Assembly (NCBI GenBank): GCA_963777855.1 | Contig: CAVZRW010000002.1 | Coordinates: forward strand, 124,001 to 188,000 | Direction: 5' to 3' | Length of the DNA: 64,000 nucleotides | Source: Prado023 sp963777855 | GTDB lineage: Bacteria > Actinomycetota > Actinomycetes > S36-B12 > CAIYMF01 | Shown: positions 54,535 to 62,433 of the stretch, one piece after another | How positions within the stretch are numbered: position 1 is the first letter of the stretch | Layout: each line of letters begins with the position of its first letter | The notes under the pieces: generated by a model | Seen by the model: only the letters and a program-made list of their open reading frames with translations | Databases searched by the model: none | What the model was told of the DNA's origin: nothing | Made by a program: the position numbers and the translations under genes

Positions 54535-54945
54535 ATGCCCAGGCCGCCGCGCATCGAGCCCTCTGGTGACCTGGTCGCCCGGGTTGCCTCTGCCGCCTTG
54601 GCGCTGCCCGAGGCGTACGAGGAGGACGCCTGGACTGGTGTGAGGTGGCGGGTCCGGAACAGGACGTTCGCCCACGTCCTGGTTGCTCAGGAGGGTTACA
54701 CCTCGGCGTACCGCGACCTGACCGGGGTTACCGATCCAACGACGGTGCTGACATTCCGGTCATCCGGCGACGAGCTGCTGGCTCTGGCTCACGCTGGGCC
54801 ACGGTTCTACCAGCCGCCATGGTCGTCCACCGTCGTCGGCATGGTGCTCGATGGCGATACCGACTGGGACGAGGTGGCCGAGCTGGTACTCGAGAGCTAC
54901 CGGTATTGCGCACCCCAGAAGCTGAGGCACCTGCTGGACCGATGA
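54535..54945 (+). CDS. MmcQ/YjbR family protein
   Basis: 136 residues. The YjbR DNA-binding-like fold is recognisable from LALPEAYEEDAWTGVRWRVRNRTFAHV, GPRFYQPPW and the C-terminal VLESYRYCAPQKLRHLLD. The family is widespread with no fixed function. ATG at 54535 follows a weak CAGGGC. It stands alone beside a region of gene remnants. Confidence 0.85.
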   Translation: MPRPPRIEPSGDLVARVASAALALPEAYEEDAWTGVRWRVRNRTFAHVLVAQEGYTSAYRDLTGVTDPTTVLTFRSSGDELLALAHAGPRFYQPPWSSTVVGMVLDGDTDWDEVAELVLESYRYCAPQKLRHLLDR

Positions 54946-55137
54946 CGTCGTGGGGTCAGTGGGCCCGGATACCGCGGCCAGTAGGTCGTGCGGCCCGATC
55001 GGGCCGCTCGGAGAACTCCCCGGACCTGCGTCACACCGCGAAGCACGCGCTGCCCAAGCTTGAACGCGGTGCCGGTCCTATCGTCGAGACGGTGGGTTCG
55101 CGGGCTGGCTGTGGTGGCACCTGCCGGCTCGTGGTGC

Positions 55138-55250
55138 CTAGTGCTGATGGGCGGGGGTAACGGTGGAGAGCTCGCCGGGTTGGCAGTCCAGGGCGTGGCA
55201 CAGGGCGGTCAGGGTTGTGAGTCGGACGGTCCGGGCGAGTCCCCAGGCCG
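55138..55250 (-). pseudogene. C-terminal fragment of an XRE-type HTH regulator
   Basis: The minus strand reads LARTVRLTTLTALCHALDCQPGELS followed by a stop at 55138-55140, the last helix and end of YozG/HTH_26-like XRE regulators. The N-terminal helices that should precede it (DNA-recognition part) are absent: upstream sequence has no match in any frame. A truncated remnant, not a functional repressor. Confidence 0.65.
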
Positions 55251-55312
55251 TGGATGGGTGTGCTGGTCTGCCGCGCGGCGCTATGGTCGGAGGGTGAGTC
55301 GAAGGGGGGACC

Positions 55313-55694
55313 ATGCAGCCTCTGGTCTACCGCAGGCAGCTGTGGGTGCTGGTGCCGATGACGGTGGTGCTGGCGGCGGGCGCCCCTGATCCGGCCGCGG
55401 CCGACCGGTTGGACGTACCTCATCGTCTTCTGGTTGGTAGTCGGGCTGCTGGTCGCACGTCAGCGATTGGCCTGCACGCCTGAGGGTGTGCAGGCGACGT
55501 TCTTCAAGACGCGGCGGGTTCCCTGGAGCGAGATCCGTGGCTTCGAGGCCGGCTCCACCTGGCGGGGTGGGACTTGGATCCTCACGACTTCCGGCGCGGT
55601 GTGGGCGCCGGCACCGTCGTCTTGGTGGGGCGGCCCCGCGCCTGCACAGGATCTCGAGGCCCTGGAACGGGCACTGACGGTCAGCAGGCCCTGA
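55313..55694 (+). CDS. Small PH-domain-like membrane protein (one frameshift)
   Basis: ATG at 55313 with GGGGGG upstream opens MQPLVYRRQLWVLVPMTVVL; after a one-base shift near 55383 the frame continues RPRPTGWTYLIVFWLVVGLLVARQR and ends at 55694 (total 3n+1). Corrected: two short TM segments and a bacterial PH-like domain with FFKTRRVPWSEIRGFE and GGTWILTTSG. About 126 residues. Function unknown. The indel may be a sequence error or early decay. Confidence 0.65.
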
Positions 55695-55762
55695 CCGGAG
55701 GGGTCGTCCGGCCTCGGAGGCTCCGCCGCGGGAGCCCCTTTCGCCGCCTGCGGACGTACTGC

Positions 55763-56085
55763 TGCAGTACCGACGGGGCGCCCGGCTTGCCGGTGGGTTG
55801 CTGCTCGTGGGAGCGGTGCTCGCCTTCTACGTCACTGATCTGCTGCGCCCTCGGGTGGCTGTGGTCCTTCAAGGCTCGGCGACTGTGGGCCGATCCCACG
55901 CTGGTGGGCGACAGTCGCTCTGGAGCGAGGCTCGGGGAGGTCGGCATGGGCATGGTGAGAATGGTCAGACGGGTCCGGCCGACCATAGACGCCCCCCGGG
56001 CGGGCGCCGTCCTTGTCGGGGTGGGAACGCTCGTGACGGCGCCAAGCGGGCGCCCACCCTCGGGTGGTGCTGGAGAATCGGGTGG
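55763..56085 (+). pseudogene. Possible frameshifted two-TM membrane protein
   Basis: In one frame LLQYRRGARLAGGLLLVGA begins a hydrophobic segment; after a one-base shift near 55847 the continuation ALGWLWSFKARRLWADP and a second hydrophobic stretch near 56005-56040 follow. No start codon with a ribosome site was found, and the second frame runs straight into the DUF4304 frame. It may be a decayed gene or one hit by indel errors. Confidence 0.3.
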
Positions 56086-56089
56086 GTCG

Positions 56090-56767
56090 GTGCGCGCGTC
56101 GACGGTGATCAAGCCCACGGTGCAGCGGGTGGCTGACCTGCTGGGCCCGTGCGGGTTCCGCAAGCGTGCACGCCGGTTCAACCGCCGGATGCCCGACGAC
56201 GGGATCGTGCATGTGATCGCGTTGCAGTTGGCCCGGCATGAGGGATTCGAGGCTCCGGGGTCACTCGGGCTGAGCCCCGGCTACTACGGCACTTTCACGG
56301 TCAACATCGGCGTCTACGTTCCCGAGGTGACTTGGTGGCCGCCGTCGAAGGGCGGGTGGGTCGCCGAGTACGACTGCCCGATCAGCACCTCCATCGGAGC
56401 GCTGCTGCCTGAGCCGAAGTACACCTGGTGGCCGGTCGGCTCGGTGGACGCGGCCGACGTCGTGCTCGACGCGCTGGGCAGTCGGGTACTGCCTTGGCTC
56501 GATCGTCTCACCAGCGTTGAGGCAATCCTCCGAATCCACGACCTCGCCCCCGAACTGCTGGGGACTCACGTGCAAGCGAGTCGCTGGCCGTATGAGCTGT
56601 ACCTGTCGCGCGGCCGAACCGAGGAGGCGCGACGCGCGTTCGCCGCCCACCTGGCCCACGGGCCCTGGAATCCCAACTCCGTGTCGAACCTGCGCAGCTG
56701 GCTGCATGCGCATGAGTTGCACGACTGGGAGCCGATGCTGAACGCGGTACAGGTGCAGTCGAGATGA
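56090..56767 (+). CDS. DUF4304 family protein
   Basis: About 225 residues. The DUF4304 pattern is visible: IKPTVQRVADLLGPCGFRKR, a polar strand, VIALQLARH, then YGTFTVNIGVYVPEV. Such proteins often occur in accessory or immunity-type islands; the function is unknown. GTG at 56090 is a guess: the frame is open far upstream, and GTG at 56105 is the alternative. A Trp-rich middle and a helical C-terminus complete the protein. Confidence 0.65.
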   Translation: MRASTVIKPTVQRVADLLGPCGFRKRARRFNRRMPDDGIVHVIALQLARHEGFEAPGSLGLSPGYYGTFTVNIGVYVPEVTWWPPSKGGWVAEYDCPISTSIGALLPEPKYTWWPVGSVDAADVVLDALGSRVLPWLDRLTSVEAILRIHDLAPELLGTHVQASRWPYELYLSRGRTEEARRAFAAHLAHGPWNPNSVSNLRSWLHAHELHDWEPMLNAVQVQSR

Positions 56768-57401
56768 CCGGCCGATCAGGTGCGAGTCGCACAGCCCTCC
56801 ACCGGACTGAGGGCGATCTGGTCGTCGCGTAACAATGGCAGGGTCACGGGAAGCGACGCCCGCCCAGGTGCGTCAATCCGCCGCGAGTGACTGTCAAGCT
56901 CCCTACCATGGGAGACGGAGGGCTCGGATCGGTTGCCCTCTCCCCCACCCCCGCCGGGCCTCGGGAGACAGGCCCCGCGATCACAGTCCCGGGCCTGCCG
57001 TCCGCAACCCGACCGACTCCGCACGTTCACGACACGCCGGGCGAAATCGCGTCCAAGACTCGCGTCCCCAAAACTCGCGTCCACAACCGCTGTGAACCGC
57101 CCCGGTGAGTCCGGGGGCCACCCCGGTCAACGTCCGGGGCTGCGTGTCGGGGTCGGGGTCGGGGATGGTGGCGACGGTGCGGGCCTGCTCGGCGACGGTG
57201 CGGGCCTGGTCGAGGACGCAGTCCTCGTGCCCGCCCGGACTGATCGTCGCGATCGGGGGCTCAAGCCTGCTGGGTACAGGGGTCGAATCGCGCTCACACG
57301 GTGGAGCCCGATTGCCAGGGGGAGGCCCGTGGTCCCGCCCTTCGCCCCTTGTCGGGGAACTCCTGCCGGAGTGGACTGGATGGTGAGGGGAGGTGATGAG
57401 C
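56768..57401. other. 634-bp gene-poor stretch with short repeats
   Basis: No supported gene. Three related 14-15-bp units (core TCGCGTCC) lie at 57044, 57058 and 57073, and two 21-bp units (GCGACGGTGCGGGCCTGCTCG, one mismatch) at 57171-57191 and 57192-57212. The minus strand around 57105-57250 has a faint resemblance to 13E12/DUF222-type coding sequence (PDPDPDTQPRTLT), too weak to call. Confidence 0.5.
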
Positions 57402-58070
57402 ATGAGATCGGCTCGTGCCATATGGCCCCCGCTGCTGCTAGCGATGGTGCTGGCGGCACTCCTTCTGGGTCTGGGCACGGTCCCCGCCGAGTGCGTTGCA
57501 CCGTTGGAGCTGCAGGGTCAGGTGACCGATCAGGTGGGGGTGTTGGATGACTCGGGGTCTGCGATCTTGAGCGAGTTCGCCCAGGTCGAGGCTGAGCACG
57601 ACGTTCGGATGTGGGTCGTCTTCGTGGCCTCGTTCGACGGGATGGATCCGCAGGCCTGGACCGATGCCACGTTCCGGGCAACAGGGTTGGCCGACCGGGA
57701 CTACCTGCTGGCCGTGTCCACGGGCGATCGCAGGTACGGCTACGTCGTCAGGAATGCCTTCCCCCTCAACGACGCGGCGCTGGCCCGAGTCGCGGACGCG
57801 GCGCGGCAGCACCTCGCCGAGTACCCCGACCAGGCCGTGCTCGCCGCAGCAGCGGCGATGAAGGACGAGTTGGCCGGGAAAACCACAGAAGACCTAATTG
57901 GCTGGGCGTTAGGGGGCCTGTTCCTCGTAATGGTCGTGATCTCCATTGTCGTCAATCGCGGCCGTGCTGGAGGGTCCACCGGGGTGTGGCAATCCAGCGA
58001 CTCCTTCACCTCCGCAGGCTCCGGCGGAGGTTCATCCGACGACACCCGGGGCGGCGAAGGCGGCTACTGA
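57402..58070 (+). CDS. TPM-domain protein, secreted and membrane-anchored
   Basis: 222 residues. A signal or anchor segment (about 8-27) is followed by a TPM domain (VTDQVGVLDDSGSAILSEFAQVEAEHD to LLAVSTGDRRYGYVVRNA), a TM segment (about 168-188) and a Ser/Gly-rich tail (SAGSGGGSSDD). TPM proteins act in membrane-protein quality control or as phosphatase-like domains. ATG at 57402 is 8 bp after GGAGG; ATG at 57396 is too close to it. It stands alone. Confidence 0.8.
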   Translation: MRSARAIWPPLLLAMVLAALLLGLGTVPAECVAPLELQGQVTDQVGVLDDSGSAILSEFAQVEAEHDVRMWVVFVASFDGMDPQAWTDATFRATGLADRDYLLAVSTGDRRYGYVVRNAFPLNDAALARVADAARQHLAEYPDQAVLAAAAAMKDELAGKTTEDLIGWALGGLFLVMVVISIVVNRGRAGGSTGVWQSSDSFTSAGSGGGSSDDTRGGEGGY

Positions 58071-58874
58071 CTTCAGGGAGAAGCACCTCAGGTCGGTGGT
58101 CGACGACACAGTACGTGTCCTCGCGGGAATGCCGCGGTGAGCAGGGTTGGTCACTCTGTGCCTTCACGGGCCCGCAGCCCTCGCGGGCGGCGCGCCGGCC
58201 TCGTGGCCGACGGCGCGGTGGGAGCACCTTCACGTGGCGGGCCGCTCGAAGACTCCAAACGACGCAACTGTCGTCGGCCGCTCCCCTGTGTCAACTCACC
58301 CAGCGTGACCGACGAAGGACTGGCCCATACGCGAGGCGAATCCGGCCGCCGAAATGCCGGTCTGGGGTGTGGGCGCCCACAGGTCACCCAGTGTGAATGG
58401 CCTGGCCGGCGCTTCCGTCGACCGTCAGGCTGAGACGCCCGGGCACGGGCCGCCGGCGCAGAGGATGCGGTATCAGACCGCAGGATGGTGCGCCGTTCGG
58501 GAAGGGGTCGACCTCTTGCTGTCGCTCGTCCGCGCGCACCACGTAACGGTGGTCGGAGTTGCGTCGAAGCAGTTGCGCAGGGCGGTGGGTTCTGGGCCTG
58601 CCGGGCCGGAGGTGCGGGTCATGGCTGTGGTGTCTGGGGCATCGGTCCCGTGCCTTGTGGGTGCGGCCTTCGTCGCGTAGTTCATCACGAGCCTTGCCGG
58701 CGGGGTGCGGCGGAACTCGATGTCGTCGGGTGTTGTGGGTTCGCCCGGCAGGCCGGGGACGGTGAACGCGACGAAGTCGGAACCGCAGCCGCGCTCAGCA
58801 CGGCCGGTCCGAGACGCCATGGACGCCCGCGCCGGTGGGACGACCCGCGGCCCCGTGACTGAAGGGACAGGACA
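58071..58874. other. 804-bp stretch without a supported gene
   Basis: Several short frames overlap here on both strands. One minus-strand frame (58473-58820) contains a protein-like stretch, FVAFTVPGLPGEPTTPDD, that I do not recognise and that has no ribosome site. Probably a graveyard of gene pieces between the TPM gene and the truncated dehydrogenase. Confidence 0.5.
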
Positions 58875-59132
58875 GTGCGCGCAGTCCTCTGCACTGGGTA
58901 CGGCCCGCCGGAGGTTGTCCGCCTGCAGGACGTGCCGACTCCGACGCCCCGCAAGAACGAGGTGCGCATCCGGATTCGGGCGACCGCGGTGACCTCCAGC
59001 GACTGCTACCTACGCGGGCTGAGGCTGAATCTTGCCTACCGGATGATGGCGCGGCTGGCAGTGGGGTGGAACGCGCCCAGGCAACCGATTAGGTCGAGCG
59101 CTACCGACACGGCGTTGAATCGGGCTGAATGA
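58875..59132 (+). pseudogene. Truncated zinc-type alcohol dehydrogenase / quinone oxidoreductase
   Basis: GTG at 58875 with GGGACAGGA upstream begins MRAVLCTGYGPPEVVRLQDV, then VRIRIRATAVTSSDCYLRG, the GroES-like N-terminal domain of MDR enzymes. Similarity stops after about 70 residues (at WNAPRQPI) and the frame ends 15 codons later. The full family length is 310-350 residues and no NAD(P)-binding domain follows. A truncated remnant. Confidence 0.75.
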
Positions 59133-59263
59133 ACGTCACCCTCGCCCCGAGTTGCGCTGGCGGAACCGTCGCCCATGAGCGTGCTCCTGGACCACGCGGG
59201 TCGGGACTCCTCTCTCTCACGCTGGCGGAGAGAATGCAGGCCTTCGCCCCCGCGGGGCGGACC

Positions 59264-59867
59264 CTAGTCTCGAACCGAGGCCAAGGGACGGCCCGGGATG
59301 TCTCGGAAGAGGTGCGTGGCCGCGGCTATGGGAGCGAAGTTCCGCTCGAAGTCTCGTTCGTTCGGTACCCAGACCTGGTGCCACAGCGCTCGGTGATCAC
59401 GGCCCAGTTCGGCGTCTCTGCGCAGGCCTCGCTCCCTTGCCGTCGAGAGATCAAGGTCCATCCACCCGAACGTCCAGGAGGTCGAGGACCTCGGGATGGA
59501 ACAACCCGATGAGATCCACCACGAGAGCCGAACCTTCGGGATTCGCCACCGGCGAACCAAGGCGTCGATGTGCCCAGTCATACGGCTGGTGCTGACCGGG
59601 CAGTCCTCGCCGAAACGGATCCAGGACCTCACTGGCGAGCCTGAGACGATCGACGCCACTCCAGTCAGCGGATCGACCGTGAGACCGGGTCGGATCCAAG
59701 AAGTCGTCACCACGGACTCGCGCGCAGCCCGGGACCCACTGGGCGAGCCATGTGGCCAGCGTGCTCTTCCCACTGCCACCGAACCCGGAGATACCGACGA
59801 CCACCGGCGGCCTCAGGTCGCTGATCGCGCTGGCCAAGTCGTCATGCTGAACCCTTGCCCGCGCCAT
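59264..59867 (-). CDS. Uridine-kinase-like P-loop kinase (one frameshift)
   Basis: ATG at 59867 starts MARARVQHDDLASAI; the Walker A loop VGISGFGGSGKSTLA, VRGDDFLDP and QPYDWAHRRL follow, as in actinobacterial uridine kinase-like proteins. Near 59465 one surplus base shifts the frame; the continuation WMDLDLSTARERGLRRD and VWVPNERDFERNFAP is the normal C-terminal half. Total length is 3n+1, corrected about 200 residues. The phosphate acceptor is not known. Confidence 0.75.
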
Positions 59868-60032
59868 GGACCCACGATAGCGACCACCGGAAGAACCCGG
59901 TCGCACCGTGCGTCCTACCGGCTAGCGCGCACGTTGGCGCAAGCAGCACCGCCCACAAGGACGCGGCACCGAGGCGGGCTCCGACAGTGCGCCGCCCCGG
60001 ACCGGCCGGGGCGGCGCATGGTGCTTGCGAGT

Positions 60033-61157
60033 TCAGACGCTGATGCGGATGATCCTGCCTTCCTGCGGGGGGCCGTCCTGGCAGATCCCGCCTTCGGCGG
60101 CGAGGACCGTTCCGCCCGGTCCGATCTCAACGGCAGTCGGGCAGGGGACGAACACCGAGCCGGAGGCCGATGTGGCGCCTGGGTCCACCCTGCTGACCTG
60201 GAAGGCGAACAGCTCGGCGACATAGATCGTCCCGTCTGCGGCGACGGCCAGATCGACGGCTCCCGTGAATCCATCCGCCACGTCACTGACTTCCCCGGTG
60301 GTTCGGCTGATCTTGAACACCCTGCCGGTGCCGGGGGATTCGGGGAATCCCGGCAGGGCCGAGACGTAGTAGTCGCCATCGGGACCGATCTCGACGTCGG
60401 TGGGCACCGGGTTGCTGGAGTAAGTAGCGCCGACGCACGCGTCGAGGGGGAGGCCTTCCAGCGCCTCCTCGGTCAGGGTCTGGGGTATCGGGGGCAGCAC
60501 GCCAACGGTGCTGACCGACCGGCCGTTGGGCGATACCCGCACGACCGAGTTGCCTGCGGCATCGGCGACCACGCGGGAGCCGTCGGTGTCGATGGCCACC
60601 GCGTAGGGATTGGAGTCGATGGCGCCTTGGTATACCGCGGGCAGGCCTATGCCGTCGGCGATGACGGCATACTGCTCGAGGCACTGGCTGGAGGCACCGA
60701 TCAACCCGTATTCGTTGCCGGCATCCGGGTTAGCCGATTGCTCGTAGGCCAGCAGCGACGTCTCGCGCAGCGTCCGGCCGTTGGGCAGCACCCGGTTCAT
60801 GGTCGTGTCCGATGGGGGTCCGTCCTGGAACTCCGGGGGCAGCGACAGGGTGTAGGAGACCGTGCCCTTCCCGGCGGCGTCCACGCCGCTGGTGACCTGG
60901 CCCGCGGGCCCGTTGACCAGTGTCGAGCGCTTCCCCGTGGTGGTCACCGCGGTCAGCTTCCCGGCGAATGCCTCGGCCACGTACAGGGTGCCGTCAGCGC
61001 CCACCGCGAAGCCCAGCGGGCTGACCAACCCACCGGCGATGACGTGGTCTGCCGCCTGCGCCGGACCGCTGGCGGCGGCGAGCAGGGCCAGCGCTCCTGC
61101 TGCTGCTAGTGCTGGGCGTGCGTTGCGGCGCTGGGAGTGCCGTCGGTTGGCGTTCAT
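60033..61157 (-). CDS. ScyD/ScyE family secreted beta-propeller protein
   Basis: 374 residues. A signal peptide (about 1-36, Ala/Leu-rich, ending GPAQAA) precedes repeated propeller strands such as LGFAVGADGTLYVAEAF, PYAVAIDTDG, TDVEIGPDGDYYVSAL and AVDLAVAADGTIYVAE. These match the ScyD/ScyE family, named for scytonemin clusters of cyanobacteria but widespread in actinobacteria with unknown role. ATG at 61157 has CAGGAG upstream and overlaps the stop of the membrane protein gene (ATGA), so the two are coupled. Confidence 0.82.
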   Translation of the reverse strand: MNANRRHSQRRNARPALAAAGALALLAAASGPAQAADHVIAGGLVSPLGFAVGADGTLYVAEAFAGKLTAVTTTGKRSTLVNGPAGQVTSGVDAAGKGTVSYTLSLPPEFQDGPPSDTTMNRVLPNGRTLRETSLLAYEQSANPDAGNEYGLIGASSQCLEQYAVIADGIGLPAVYQGAIDSNPYAVAIDTDGSRVVADAAGNSVVRVSPNGRSVSTVGVLPPIPQTLTEEALEGLPLDACVGATYSSNPVPTDVEIGPDGDYYVSALPGFPESPGTGRVFKISRTTGEVSDVADGFTGAVDLAVAADGTIYVAELFAFQVSRVDPGATSASGSVFVPCPTAVEIGPGGTVLAAEGGICQDGPPQEGRIIRISV

Positions 61158-61588
61158 GCTCCTGCCGCCTGGCTGTTGGTGGGGCGTGCGGGGGTCAGCA
61201 TGAGCACGACGGTGATGATGGCGAGCAAGACGCTGGCGGCGGCGATGACGCGCAGTCCTGCGGGCACCTCGGGCACGAAGAACGCGGGCAGCGCGGTGAC
61301 CGCTGAGACGATGATGGCTGCGCAGGCCACCCGGATGGCTGACCGGTTGCCCCGTGCCCACCCGAGGGCGACGGCTGCGATGGTCACCAGGCCCAGCACT
61401 GCGCCGAGGGCCAGGACCAGCATCGGGGGCCCGGCTTCCCCGTCGGGGGTGGGGAACAGGGGGCCGAAGAGGTTCGGGACGGAGAACAGGATGGCCAGGA
61501 CGAAGCCGACCTTGTTCTTGGTGCTGAACGTCACGGTGGCCTCGCTCGGGGTTGCGGTGGACGGGGTTGTTCTGCCGGTGACGGACAT
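61154..61588 (-). CDS. Four-TM membrane protein of unknown function
   Basis: 144 residues. A hydrophilic Thr/Ser-rich N-terminus (1-22) is followed by four hydrophobic segments (about 26-43, 55-76, 85-105 and 112-132). No family recognised. ATG at 61588 has GAGGAGGG upstream. First gene of a two-gene operon with the ScyD/ScyE-like gene, divergent from the two-component system, which is likely to control it. Confidence 0.75.
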   Translation of the reverse strand: MSVTGRTTPSTATPSEATVTFSTKNKVGFVLAILFSVPNLFGPLFPTPDGEAGPPMLVLALGAVLGLVTIAAVALGWARGNRSAIRVACAAIIVSAVTALPAFFVPEVPAGLRVIAAASVLLAIITVVLMLTPARPTNSQAAGA

Positions 61589-61639
61589 GGTGCCCTCCTC
61601 GGGGGGTGGTGATCGGACGGCACCACCGTGCTGGTCGCA

Positions 61640-61713
61640 GGTTCCCGGGCGATAGGTCGACGGTTCCCGATCTGGGCCCGGGGGTTCCCGAGCCATCGGG
61701 AAGTTGTTCCCGG
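61640..61713. promoter_or_regulatory. Four phased TTCCCG repeats in the divergent promoter region
   Basis: TTCCCG(G/A) occurs in the same orientation at 61642, 61664, 61685 and 61707: spacings 22, 21 and 22 bp, two helical turns each. The third copy forms a perfect dyad TTCCCGA-GCCA-TCGGGAA (61685-61702). The array lies 52 bp from the membrane protein start and 34 bp from the response regulator start. LuxR/NarL-type regulators bind such repeats cooperatively, so autoregulation and control of the divergent pair is a natural inference. Confidence 0.7.
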
Positions 61714-61746
61714 GTCCGGGCGGGGCTTGTGCGGCAGGATGGCGCC

Positions 61747-62433
61747 GTGGCGAACACGGTGGCCGATGCCGCGCCGATCCGGGTGGTGATCGTCGATGAC
61801 CACCCGGTGGTGCGCCGTGGCCTGCGGTCTCTGCTGGAGACCCTGCCCGGCATCGAGGTCGCCGGTGAGGCGGGCGATGGCCAGGCTGCGGTGCGCGAGG
61901 TGCAACTGGCCCACCCCGATGTTGTGCTCATGGACGTCCAGATGCCCGGAATGGACGGCATCCAGGCCACGCGGCAGATCGGGGTGTGCTGCCCCGGGGT
62001 GGCGGTGCTGATGCTGACCATGTTCGACGATGACGCGACGGTGTTCACCGCGATGCAGGCCGGGGCTCGCGGTTACCTGCTCAAGGGAGCCGACCAGGAC
62101 GAGATCGCCCGGGCGATCCGGGCCGTCGTGGCCGGGGAAGTGATCTTCGGTCCGCAGGTGGCCGCCCGGGTGCTGAGCTTCTTCACCACCTCCACCGCCA
62201 CGGACTCCGCCGAGGAATCCGACCCCGCGTTTCCCGAGCTCTCGGAACGGGAGTGCCAGATCCTGGACCTGCTCGCCTCTGGCCAGCGGACCGCGGCGAT
62301 CGCCGAGCAGCTGTACCTGTCGCCGAAGACGGTGAGCAACAACCTGACCGCGATCTTCGCCAAGCTGCAGGTCGCCAGCCGCGCCGAGGCCATCGTGCTC
62401 GCCCGCGAGCGGGGCCTGGGTGGTGGGCGGTGA
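61747..62433 (+). CDS. LuxR/NarL-type response regulator
   Basis: 228 residues. The receiver domain has the acidic pair IVDDHPVVRRG, the phospho-acceptor Asp in VVLMDVQMPGMDG, Thr in LMLTMFDD and Lys in YLLKGAD. A short linker leads to a LuxR HTH: LSERECQILDLLASGQRT, then SPKTVSNNLTAIFAKL. GTG at 61747 (VANTVADAAP) is favoured because the receiver begins just after. It overlaps the kinase gene by 4 bp (GTGA). Confidence 0.95.
   Translation: MANTVADAAPIRVVIVDDHPVVRRGLRSLLETLPGIEVAGEAGDGQAAVREVQLAHPDVVLMDVQMPGMDGIQATRQIGVCCPGVAVLMLTMFDDDATVFTAMQAGARGYLLKGADQDEIARAIRAVVAGEVIFGPQVAARVLSFFTTSTATDSAEESDPAFPELSERECQILDLLASGQRTAAIAEQLYLSPKTVSNNLTAIFAKLQVASRAEAIVLARERGLGGGR

Noticed and set aside
57105..57400. 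Remnant of a 13E12/DUF222 HNH endonuclease on the minus strand
   Set aside because: Only a short PDPDPDTQPRTLT-like stretch; no HNH residues and the local sequence is a simple repeat.
58473..58820. 115-codon minus-strand ORF
   Set aside because: Some protein-like composition but no ribosome site, no recognised family and overlapping frames of similar quality.
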